From Rickettsiales bacterium (GTDB lineage: Bacteria; Pseudomonadota; Alphaproteobacteria; Methylaequorales; Methylaequoraceae): a stretch of 7,839 bases of DNA. Below the pieces are notes generated by a model that saw nothing but the letters and a program-made list of their open reading frames with translations, did no database searches and had not been told where the DNA came from. Both the position numbers and the translations under genes were made by a program. Shown piece by piece: positions 1 through 6,585 of this stretch (position 1 is the first letter of the stretch; every line of letters begins with the position of its first letter). The stretch lies in assembly GCA_002715305.1 (NCBI GenBank), contig PAYV01000012.1, positions 16,784 to 24,622 on the forward strand, given 5' to 3'.

Positions 1-1031
1 TTTATAGATTTATAATTTACATTTAATTGATCGAATATTGATAGCTTTAATTTTAAGAATTTAAAAAAATATATATTATTATTTTTTAAACTCTGCATTC
101 TATCTAGTGCAAGGTCAAAATACTTTAATTTTTCATATGTTCCTATAAGAAGTAATTTCATGGCATAAAAGTTTGGTCTAAATCTTAATGATAATTCTCC
201 AAAAAAAGCTGAATATTTATACAAATTTTTGGTATAATACCAACTTGATATATTATAGAATACTTCTGCTATACCGTCTTTAGATGAGACAACAGGATTT
301 AGTAGTTCAATATTATTGGCATAATAACTAACATTAAAATCCCCAAAATTTAAATTTTGATTGTTCAAATCATTAAGAATTTTTTCAGCTACTAAATAAT
401 CTTTTTTATTTAGAAAGTTATATAACAAAATCTCGCTCACTCTAAATGAATTGAATTCATCCTCTTTAATTTTATTTAAATAAAAAAATCCATCTTTTTT
501 ATTTTCTTTAAACAAATTATAAAGCGCATAGTGTAAACATAATAAGGGTATACATTCTTTTTCTTTTTTAATTAATTTATCTTGTTTTTTTTCGTGATCG
601 GATGTCCATAATAAAAGAACTTTAATAAAGTTCAGGTCAAACTGAGAAATATCAATCTTTTTTAAGCTTTCTGTAAGCTTGGTTGATTTGTTATTTAAAA
701 AATTATCTGAAAAATTATATAAATTGGCAGAAAAATTATATTCATCTTTTTCTAGAATTATTTCACTAATTTTTTCAGCTAATCCCCAATCATTAAGAAC
801 AACGGATTCAAAAAAAATTTCTTCTAAGATATCAAATTCTAAGTTATTTAATTCTATTTTTGAAAAAAAGTTTCGTAGATTTTTTGTATCGCCAGATTCT
901 CTTGCAAAGTTCCAAGCGAGATAATTTCCATAATTATTAAATAAATTATCTTTCGACGATAATTCTTTTTTAAAAAAGATTAAGATAAAAAAGAAAAAAA
1001 TTATGCTACATATTCGTATAATTAGGTCCAC
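1..1031 (-). CDS. Membrane-anchored TPR-repeat protein (3' end cut by window edge)
   Basis: The frame stays open for 343 codons from a GTG at 1031-1029 to the left edge, so the N-terminus is present and the C-terminus is missing. Residues 3-20 are strongly hydrophobic and are followed by KKE, which fits a signal peptide or an uncleaved inner-membrane anchor; the rest would then be periplasmic. Residues 32-48 (NNYGNYLAWNFARESGD) open a helical-repeat region. Residues 254-288, ending in 'LSLRFRPNF', and 289-320 read like consecutive TPR units and recall a TPR family found beside ETF:ubiquinone oxidoreductase in alphaproteobacteria (from memory). The function is unknown; TPR domains usually scaffold protein complexes. 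The gene overlaps the end of the oxidoreductase gene by 26 bases, so the two are probably co-transcribed. No in-frame ATG exists near the N-terminus. GTG at 1031 is my choice, but ATT at 1022-1020 is possible. The frame is intact despite many A/T runs. Confidence 0.8.
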   Translation of the reverse strand, partial: MDLIIRICSIIFFFFILIFFKKELSSKDNLFNNYGNYLAWNFARESGDTKNLRNFFSKIELNNLEFDILEEIFFESVVLNDWGLAEKISEIILEKDEYNFSANLYNFSDNFLNNKSTKLTESLKKIDISQFDLNFIKVLLLWTSDHEKKQDKLIKKEKECIPLLCLHYALYNLFKENKKDGFFYLNKIKEDEFNSFRVSEILLYNFLNKKDYLVAEKILNDLNNQNLNFGDFNVSYYANNIELLNPVVSSKDGIAEVFYNISSWYYTKNLYKYSAFFGELSLRFRPNFYAMKLLLIGTYEKLKYFDLALDRMQSLKNNNIYFFKFLKLKLSIFDQLNVNYKSI

Positions 1032-2655
1032 CTCCCCCCTCAGGTGCAACCCACATTATATTTTGCTTTGGGTCTTTAATATCGCATGTTTTGCAATGAA
1101 TACAATTTTGAGAATTGATCTGAAGCTTTGGTATATTATTTTCATTATGTATTTCATAAACTCCTGCCGGACAATATCTTTGTTCTGGAGAATCATATAA
1201 TTCATAATTGTTACTAATCGGAAGATTTTTGTCTATAATCTTTAAATGACATGGCTGATTTTCTTCGTGATAAGTTGATGAAAATGAGACATTTGTCAAT
1301 CTGTCAAAAGTTAAAATACCGTCGTGTTTAGGATAATTAATCTTTTTACTTTCATTCTTATTTTTAAGTGATTCATGATCTGGTTCCGCGTGCTTTATTG
1401 TCCATGGAGCTTTTCCTCTAAAAATAATTTGATCGATACCAGTTAATAACATTCCAATTTTTAGACCATATTTAAATGATGGTCTTACATTTCTTGCTTC
1501 TTTCAATTCTTTTCCTGCCCAAGATTCTAAAAATTTTGTATTAAAATTTAATAATTCAACATTCGAACTATCCTTAGATAAATTTTCAAAAACCTCTTCT
1601 CCGGCAATTATTCCAGATTTCATTGCAGTATGAGTTCCTTTTATTTTAGGAGTATTTAGAGTTCCAGCATCACAACCCAATAATGCTCCACCTGGAAAAG
1701 ATAAATACGGTAAAGACTGCAATCCTCCTTCATTCAATGCTCTTGCGCCATAAGAGATTCTTCTACCCCCTTCGAATATCTCTTTTACCTTAGGATGAGT
1801 TTTAAACCTTTGAAATTCTTCATATGGGGATAAATATGGGTTTTTATAATCTAGCCCAATTACAAATCCAACAGAAATGAGGTTTTTATTTAGATGATAT
1901 AAAAATGAGCCACCATATGTTTCGTTGTCAAGAGGCCATCCAATAGTATGAAAAATTTCACCTGGGTTTGAGTTTTTTTCTTTTACTTCCCATAGCTCTT
2001 TTAATCCAATACCATAAGTTTGATGCTGAGAATTTTTGCCTAAATCAAATTTCTTAATTAAGTTCTTACCTATATTACCTCTACAACCTTCTGCAAATAA
2101 TGTAAATTTTCCATGAATTTCAATACCTGGCTGATGATTTTCTGTTGGAGTACCTTCTTTTGATATTCCTAGATCACCTGTAACTATACCTTTTAAAGTA
2201 TTATTATCTATAATGGCCTCAGTCGCAGCAAACCCAGGGTAAATTTCAACCCCAAGCTTTTCTGCTTCACCTGCCATCCACTTGCATAAGCTTCCTAATG
2301 AAATAATGAAGTTACCTTTATTATGCATTGCTGAAGGAATGAAAATATTTGGTATACTATATGATTTATTCGAAGTTAAATATTTTAGTGATTCTTTTTT
2401 TACTGGAACTTTGTTAGCTGGACAATCTTCAGAATCCCGCCAATCTTCAAATAGTTCATCTAATGCTGTAGGTTGTAAAATAGCTCCTGATAAAATATGA
2501 GCTCCGACCTCTGAACCTTTTTCAACTACACAAACGGAAAATTCTTTATTATTCTTCTTACAAAGTTTTTTAAAGTTTATTGCAGCAGAAAGACCTGATG
2601 GTCCAGCACCAACAATTACTAAATCATAATCCATTCTTTCTCTTTTTATATTCAT
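1006..2655 (-). CDS. Electron transfer flavoprotein:ubiquinone oxidoreductase (ETF-QO)
   Basis: This enzyme is a monotopic inner-membrane flavoprotein that takes electrons from reduced ETF, which is fed by acyl-CoA and other flavin dehydrogenases, and passes them to ubiquinone. The 549 residues match the usual family length. The N-terminal FAD-binding Rossmann motif is GAGPSG (16-21), with acidic E45 ending the second strand. Family motifs GAHILSGA (51-58), AEGCRG (188-193) and 'GGALLGCDAGTLNTPKIKGT' follow. Four Cys for the 4Fe-4S cluster are present: C495, then C518, C521 and C524 in NCIHCKTC, followed by the conserved EGGGGPNY tail. ATG at 2655 is preferred over ATG at 2634 because the N-terminal 'RERM-DYDLVIVGAGP' segment resembles alphaproteobacterial relatives and a TAG stop sits just upstream. 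The ETF alpha and beta genes are not in the window. It is the first gene of the leftward pair with the TPR gene. Confidence 0.97.
   Translation of the reverse strand: MNIKRERMDYDLVIVGAGPSGLSAAINFKKLCKKNNKEFSVCVVEKGSEVGAHILSGAILQPTALDELFEDWRDSEDCPANKVPVKKESLKYLTSNKSYSIPNIFIPSAMHNKGNFIISLGSLCKWMAGEAEKLGVEIYPGFAATEAIIDNNTLKGIVTGDLGISKEGTPTENHQPGIEIHGKFTLFAEGCRGNIGKNLIKKFDLGKNSQHQTYGIGLKELWEVKEKNSNPGEIFHTIGWPLDNETYGGSFLYHLNKNLISVGFVIGLDYKNPYLSPYEEFQRFKTHPKVKEIFEGGRRISYGARALNEGGLQSLPYLSFPGGALLGCDAGTLNTPKIKGTHTAMKSGIIAGEEVFENLSKDSSNVELLNFNTKFLESWAGKELKEARNVRPSFKYGLKIGMLLTGIDQIIFRGKAPWTIKHAEPDHESLKNKNESKKINYPKHDGILTFDRLTNVSFSSTYHEENQPCHLKIIDKNLPISNNYELYDSPEQRYCPAGVYEIHNENNIPKLQINSQNCIHCKTCDIKDPKQNIMWVAPEGGGGPNYTNM
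1032..1041 (-). promoter_or_regulatory. Ribosome binding site for the TPR gene inside the preceding gene
   Basis: Read on the minus strand, this purine run (GAGGGGGGAG) directly precedes GTG and continues as GGAGGTG, a very strong Shine-Dalgarno match that is rare in this AT-rich window. The same bases encode the Gly-rich tail (EGGGGP) of the ETF:ubiquinone oxidoreductase. Spacing to GTG at 1031 is tight. If the GGAGG core at 1035-1031 is used, ATT at 1022-1020 lies about 8 bases downstream, which would be ideal spacing but a very rare start codon. Confidence 0.5.
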
Positions 2656-2702
2656 CTAAATCTAATCTTCAAAAATTTATAATAATCTAATAATATATAT
2701 TC
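2656..2702. promoter_or_regulatory. Divergent intergenic region with putative promoters
   Basis: These 47 bases separate two divergently transcribed genes and must hold or overlap promoters for both. On the plus strand TATAAT at 2678-2683 is a perfect -10 match about 20 bases before the UDG start codon; I see no convincing -35 box. On the minus strand TATAAA (2681-2676) overlaps it and lies about 21 bases before the ETF-QO start. In sequence this AT-rich such matches can arise by chance. No good Shine-Dalgarno precedes the UDG start, and the implied leader would be very short. Confidence 0.35.
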
Positions 2703-3440
2703 ATGAAAGTAAAAAACATAAAGTCTTTTATTGATTTTTATAGTTCTATGGGTATTTCACTAAAAATTGGAAAAGTAGAAAGAAAAAAATTATCAAGTCT
2801 AAATACTCTTAGCGAATTTGACGCTAAAAAAACTAAAATTAACTCAACATTACATTCAAAAAATGATTTAAAAGTAATTTTGGATAAAATTTTGAATTTG
2901 GATTGTAATTTGAAGGACATAGCTACAAATGTTGTTTTAAGTGATGGTAATTTTGACTCAGAAATAATGTTTATTGGAGAAGCACCTGGAGCTGAGGAAG
3001 ATAAGCTTGGAAAGCCGTTTGTTGGTCAAGCAGGTAAGTTGTTAGATAATATGTTAAATTTTATTGGATTAAATAGAAAAACTAATTTTTATATTACAAA
3101 TATTGTTTTTTGGAGACCACCAGGAAATAGAACACCAACAAAAAGTGAAATTAATACGTGCCTACCAATAACTAAATCACATATAAAAATTTTTAAACCT
3201 AAATTATTAATTTTTTTGGGGAATGTCGCCACAAAATCTTTACTTAAAACCGAAGAAGGAATTTCAAAACTAAGGGGGAAAAAATTAACATATATTGACG
3301 AAGAACATAAATTAAAGATTCCAGCAAGAGCATTTTTTCATCCAGCATACTTACTTAGAAACCCAATTGATAAAAAAAAAGTTTGGAGTGATCTGATTGA
3401 ATTACATAATTATTTAAAAGAAAAAAAAATAAGGTTTTAA
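2703..3440 (+). CDS. Family 4 uracil-DNA glycosylase, with two Fe-S ligands missing
   Basis: The protein excises uracil from DNA as the first step of base excision repair. Motif 1, GEAPGAEED (92-100), continues into GKPFVGQAGKLLD; ITNIVFWRPPGNRTPT spans 131-146; motif 2 is HPAYLLRNP (213-221). These identify family 4. Typical members bind a 4Fe-4S cluster through four Cys, in the contexts CxxCPL, kCRPP and aaCrP. Here only C68 (in DCNL) and C153 (in NTC) remain; N65 replaces the first ligand and W137 the third. I recall the same WRPPGNR form in other alphaproteobacteria, so this looks lineage-wide rather than a local defect. An N-terminal extension of about 55 residues (FIDFYSSMGISLKIG...) precedes the domain. 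It is the first gene of a rightward operon with moaB one base downstream. The reading frame is intact through two runs of about nine A near the 3' end. Confidence 0.93.
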   Translation: MKVKNIKSFIDFYSSMGISLKIGKVERKKLSSLNTLSEFDAKKTKINSTLHSKNDLKVILDKILNLDCNLKDIATNVVLSDGNFDSEIMFIGEAPGAEEDKLGKPFVGQAGKLLDNMLNFIGLNRKTNFYITNIVFWRPPGNRTPTKSEINTCLPITKSHIKIFKPKLLIFLGNVATKSLLKTEEGISKLRGKKLTYIDEEHKLKIPARAFFHPAYLLRNPIDKKKVWSDLIELHNYLKEKKIRF

Positions 3441-3441
3441 A

Positions 3442-3963
3442 ATGATTAAAAATAAAAAATTTAAGAAACTGAATATAATTTTATACGTTGTCTCAGATTC
3501 AAGAAATGAGAGATCTGATAAATCTGGAAAAGTTTTAAAAGAAAAAATAATGAAATCAGGTCATAATATAGTTGATACAAAGATCATCATTGACGATAAA
3601 CGCTTAATTATAAAAAATTTAAAAGACTGTTCGATAAATAATAAAGTAGATGTAGTAATCCTTACAGGTGGAACAGGTTTAACTGGAAGAGACTCTACTC
3701 CTGAGGCTGTAAAGGATGTCATAAACAAAGAAATACCTGGTTTTGGAGAGATTTTTAGATATATAAGTTATAAGAAAATCGGAACCTCATCCCTACAATC
3801 AAGAGCAATTGGTGGCGTTCTTAATAATACTTTTATTTTTTCAATACCAGGTTCTCCAAGTGCGTGTAAAGATGCTTGGGATAAGATTTTAAAATTTCAA
3901 CTAGATTCAAGAACTAAACCTTGTAATTTAGTTGAATTAATTCCAAGGTTAAACGAAAAGTAA
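3442..3963 (+). CDS. moaB: Molybdenum cofactor biosynthesis protein MoaB (MogA/MoaB family)
   Basis: Members of this family bind molybdopterin; MogA-type enzymes adenylate it before molybdenum insertion, and many bacteria lacking MogA are thought to use MoaB for this step. Visible signatures are VSDSRNERSDKSG near the N-terminus, the molybdopterin-binding core LTGGTGLTGRDSTPEAV (about 74-90), IPGFGEIFRYISYKKIGTSS, QSRAIGG, and IPGSPSACKDAW with QLDSRTKPCNLVEL at the C-terminus. The length of 173 residues is normal for the family. ATG at 3442 lies one base after the UDG stop, with AAGG at 3431-3434 as a modest ribosome binding site inside the UDG end, so translation is probably coupled. No other cofactor or molybdoenzyme gene is in the window. 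MoaB versus MogA cannot be fully separated by eye, but the C-terminal pattern fits MoaB better. Confidence 0.92.
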   Translation: MIKNKKFKKLNIILYVVSDSRNERSDKSGKVLKEKIMKSGHNIVDTKIIIDDKRLIIKNLKDCSINNKVDVVILTGGTGLTGRDSTPEAVKDVINKEIPGFGEIFRYISYKKIGTSSLQSRAIGGVLNNTFIFSIPGSPSACKDAWDKILKFQLDSRTKPCNLVELIPRLNEK

Positions 3964-3971
3964 ATCTAAGC

Positions 3972-4574
3972 ATGATACAAGAAACATTTTATGCTGATAT
4001 TCAAGAAAATATAATTGGTATTGATGAAGTTGGAAGAGGTGCATTGTGTGGTCCAGTGGTTTCATGCGCGGTTCAATTAAACAAAAAAATTCTTAAACAA
4101 TCTTTTCTTAAAGAAATTGATGATTCAAAAAAAATTAATGAAATCAAAAGAAATCAATTAGCCAATTTAATTAAAAAGTTTTCAATTTTTTCCTATGGAA
4201 TTTGTTCTAATAAAATTATTGATAAAATCAATATTTTACAGGCAACCAATCTATCAATGAAAAAAGCATATGAAAACCTAGGAAATACAGATAATAAAGT
4301 AAAAATTGATGGAGTAAAAAGTTTTTTTCTTAATGATAAAACAGAGTTTATAAAAGGTGGAGACAATAAATCAGTTGTTATTGCAGCTGCATCAATTTTA
4401 GCAAAATCCTTTAGAGATGCAATGATGGAAAAGTATTCACATGAATTTCCAGGATATAGTTTAGAAAAAAATAAAGGATATGGCTCCAAAAGTCACTTAT
4501 TGGCTATAAAAAAAATGGGAATTACATCAATTCACAGAAAAAGTTTTGCTCCTATAAAAAATTTACTTTTTTGA
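3972..4574 (+). CDS. rnhB: Ribonuclease HII
   Basis: RNase HII cuts the RNA strand of RNA-DNA hybrids and nicks 5' to single ribonucleotides left in DNA, starting ribonucleotide excision repair. The 200-residue length is standard. GIDEVGRG (16-23) holds catalytic D18 and E19, and its GRG segment recognises the RNA-DNA junction. KIDG gives D113 and KGGD gives D131; the 18-residue spacing matches the last two acidic residues of the E. coli active site as I recall them. IAAASILAK (137-145), RD (148-149), KGYGSKSH and HRKSFAPI complete the family pattern. The start lies 8 bases after the moaB stop with only a weak upstream TAAG, and is fixed by the short distance to GIDE. The last 12 bases overlap the end of the oppositely directed kinase gene. 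Confidence 0.97.
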   Translation: MIQETFYADIQENIIGIDEVGRGALCGPVVSCAVQLNKKILKQSFLKEIDDSKKINEIKRNQLANLIKKFSIFSYGICSNKIIDKINILQATNLSMKKAYENLGNTDNKVKIDGVKSFFLNDKTEFIKGGDNKSVVIAAASILAKSFRDAMMEKYSHEFPGYSLEKNKGYGSKSHLLAIKKMGITSIHRKSFAPIKNLLF

Positions 4575-5918
4575 CATTGGCAAAATAACATTAACTCTTA
4601 AACCTCTAAGATTTTTGGATCTAGAAAGCCAAACTTTGCCCTTATAGGTTTCAACGATATCCTTCACAATATTTAAACCTAAACCCGTTCCTGGTTTTTG
4701 TTCATCTAATCTAAAGCCTCTCGCAAAAACATTCGTAAGTTGTTCTTCTGCAAGGCCAGGTCCATCATCTTCAATCACAAATTTTATTTCATCTTCACTA
4801 AATTTATTTATTTTTAACTTAACTAATTTTGAAGTCCATTTACATGAATTCTCTAACAAATTACCTATAACTTCTTCCATATCCTCTAAACTGCTGTATA
4901 CAAATAAATTGGAACTTTTTTCAACTAATTTTATTGTAACATTTGGATATAATTTATTAAAAATTTTTATCATTTTCTTTAACAAAATAGACAAGTTTAA
5001 TTTTTCTTTTGCAACTTTGCCTGATGCATCTAAATGAGCTTTTTTTAAATATCTATCGATATGTTTTCTCATTAATTCAAGCTGACTTCTCATAATGATA
5101 TTATTATTACTAGTTTCGTTTGAAATTACAGCTAATGGTGTTTTTAGAACATGCGCAAGATTACCAACATGCGTCTTTGCCCTATCTATTATCTTCTCAT
5201 TATGCTGTATAAGGTCATTAATCTCTGAAGCTAGAGGTTGAACCTCAAGCGGATAAGTTTCTTCAAGTTTTGTAGCATCGCCATTTCTTATTTTGAATAA
5301 AGAATTCTTGATCTTATTTAAAGGCAAAAGCCCATAATGTACCTGAAGGTATACAGCAAAAATTAATCCTAATCCTAAGATCATTAAAGAAAGAGAAAGT
5401 GCTTTATTAAATTCTTCAACATTTTGACGAAATTCAATTTTATCACCAGAAACTATAAAAGTTAATGGACCTGTAAAGCCTGGAAATGAAATCTCTCGTT
5501 GTAAAATCTGCAATTCTTTTTTTTCTACTACGTCTTTATTTTGGCCATCCAAATTTTTTAAACTTGAATCAATAAATTGTGCTCTACCCCCTATCAATCT
5601 CTTATCTAGAGTAAATACTTGATCCCACATTGATCTTGACCTGCTTAAAGTTTTTGCTCCACTATTGATTTGCCAGTACCACCCAGAATATGGTTGAAAA
5701 AACCTCGGATCACCTATAGAACTTATAACAGTGATGCTTTTAGATGAATCTATTTGACTTGCTCCGATCAATGTTTCTAAAAGAAGATTAAGTTTATCAT
5801 CAAAAGCTTTAAGATTTGATTTCTTATTTAGGTCAGAAAGAATAATGCCAGTTCCAAGTAAAGTTAAAAGGATCCATACTATGGCACTTGTGAACAATCT
5901 AAGGGCAAGAGAATTCAT
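4563..5918 (-). CDS. feuQ: Sensor histidine kinase, FeuQ/PhoQ-type
   Basis: This is a membrane sensor kinase that would phosphorylate the response regulator encoded just upstream. Helix 1 spans about residues 8-29 and helix 2 about 173-194, framing a periplasmic sensor domain of about 140 residues that contains SGWYWQIN and SRSRSMWD. A HAMP-like linker follows. The dimerisation domain carries the phospho-acceptor H256 in NLAHVLKTPLAV. The ATP-binding domain has the N box GNLLENS (352-358, N353 and N357), the G1 box DDGPG (384-388), F-box residues NVFARGF and the G2 box GTGLGL (410-415), so it looks fully active. The NLAHVLKTPLAVISNE context is typical of alphaproteobacterial FeuQ/PhoQ-like kinases. 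ATG at 5918 follows the regulator's stop by one base, with AAAGAG as a likely ribosome binding site. The signal sensed is unknown. The 3' end overlaps rnhB by 12 bases. Confidence 0.93.
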   Translation of the reverse strand: MNSLALRLFTSAIVWILLTLLGTGIILSDLNKKSNLKAFDDKLNLLLETLIGASQIDSSKSITVISSIGDPRFFQPYSGWYWQINSGAKTLSRSRSMWDQVFTLDKRLIGGRAQFIDSSLKNLDGQNKDVVEKKELQILQREISFPGFTGPLTFIVSGDKIEFRQNVEEFNKALSLSLMILGLGLIFAVYLQVHYGLLPLNKIKNSLFKIRNGDATKLEETYPLEVQPLASEINDLIQHNEKIIDRAKTHVGNLAHVLKTPLAVISNETSNNNIIMRSQLELMRKHIDRYLKKAHLDASGKVAKEKLNLSILLKKMIKIFNKLYPNVTIKLVEKSSNLFVYSSLEDMEEVIGNLLENSCKWTSKLVKLKINKFSEDEIKFVIEDDGPGLAEEQLTNVFARGFRLDEQKPGTGLGLNIVKDIVETYKGKVWLSRSKNLRGLRVNVILPMSKK

Positions 5919-5919
5919 T

Positions 5920-6585
5920 TTACTCTTTATCTATGGACAATCTATAGCCATAACCTCTTTCTGTTTTTATAAGGTTAATTCCAATTTTTTTTCTTAATCT
6001 TCCAATAAAAACTTCAATGGTATTTGAGTCTCTATCGAAATCCTGGTCATAAATATGCTCTATTAATTCAGTTCTTGTAATTACTTTATCTTGATGGTGA
6101 AGAAAGTATTCTATTATTTTATATTCATGAGAAGTTAGTTTCAATTTTGTTCCATTTACAAAAACTTTGTTAGATTTTGTATCAACTCTAAGAGGTCCGC
6201 ATTCAATATCTGATGTTGCATGTCCAGCAGATCTTCTTATTAAAGCTCTAAGTCTAGCAAGTAATTCCTCCATTTGAAAAGGCTTTGTTACATAATCATC
6301 AGCTCCCGCGTCAAAACCGGAAACTTTATCACTCCATTGATCTCGAGCTGTAAGTATTAAAACAGGAAAATTTTTTTTTGATTTTCTCCATTTTTCTAAT
6401 ACAGTTATTCCATCAACTTTAGGAAGGCCAAGGTCCAAAATTGTTGCGTCATATGGTTCTGTATCACCTAAAAAAAATCCCTCCTCTCCATCAAAGGCAC
6501 AATCAACAGAATACCCGTTTTCCTCCAAAGACTTTTTCATCTGAGAATTTAAATTAGGATCATCTTCAATTACTAGAATTCTCAA
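5920..6585 (-). CDS. feuP: OmpR-family response regulator, FeuP/PhoP-type
   Basis: This is a two-domain transcription regulator. The receiver domain (1-117) has the acidic pocket E7-D8-D9, phospho-acceptor D51 in LDLGLP, T79 and K101 in TKPF. The C-terminal winged helix (about 127-218) contains LTSHEYKIIEYF, the TRTELIEHIYDQDFDRDSNT segment, then EVFIGRLRKKIG and the wing TERGYGYRL. The SAGHATSDIECGPL linker and DQDFDRDSNT stretch are hallmarks of the alphaproteobacterial FeuP/PhoP-like group as I recall it. In rhizobia FeuP controls osmoadaptation genes; the targets here are unknown. The start codon is TTG at 6585-6583: it gives the expected MRILVIEDD opening, overlaps the PepSY gene's TGA stop by four bases (TTGA), and has a good AGGGAG ribosome binding site. 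All residues needed for phosphorelay are present, so it is likely functional with the adjacent kinase. Confidence 0.95.
   Translation of the reverse strand: MRILVIEDDPNLNSQMKKSLEENGYSVDCAFDGEEGFFLGDTEPYDATILDLGLPKVDGITVLEKWRKSKKNFPVLILTARDQWSDKVSGFDAGADDYVTKPFQMEELLARLRALIRRSAGHATSDIECGPLRVDTKSNKVFVNGTKLKLTSHEYKIIEYFLHHQDKVITRTELIEHIYDQDFDRDSNTIEVFIGRLRKKIGINLIKTERGYGYRLSIDKE

Noticed and set aside
664..680. Two AAGCTT copies five bases apart that could form a short hairpin
   Set aside because: Inside the TPR coding frame, only six base pairs, AT-rich and not followed by a T-run in either direction. Most likely chance.
679..924. Open frame of 81 codons on the plus strand
   Set aside because: It is antisense to the TPR gene, with low-complexity Ser/Lys/Phe composition and no recognisable motif. 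The minus-strand frame continues across it with family-like sequence.
1003..1200. Open frame of 65 codons on the plus strand, hydrophobic in places
   Set aside because: It lies opposite the conserved Fe-S domain of ETF-QO and is explained by that gene's codon pattern.
2282..2500. Open frame on the plus strand opposite the ETF-QO N-terminal region
   Set aside because: Shadow of a strongly supported gene; no motif or ribosome binding site.
2738..2920. Open frame on the minus strand within the UDG N-terminal extension
   Set aside because: Antisense to a better-supported frame, with no signal or domain.
3378..3430. Long A runs near the UDG 3' end as a possible frameshift
   Set aside because: The frame reads through both runs into a normal family C-terminus, and the stop falls one base before moaB, so the gene is intact.
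4193..4489. Open frame of 98 codons on the minus strand within rnhB
   Set aside because: Antisense to the catalytic core of RNase HII; no independent evidence.
4576..4640. Possible inverted repeat GGCAAA / TTTGCC as a terminator between the convergent operons
   Set aside because: The arms are only six bases, about 50 bases apart and inside the kinase coding region, which is not a terminator geometry.
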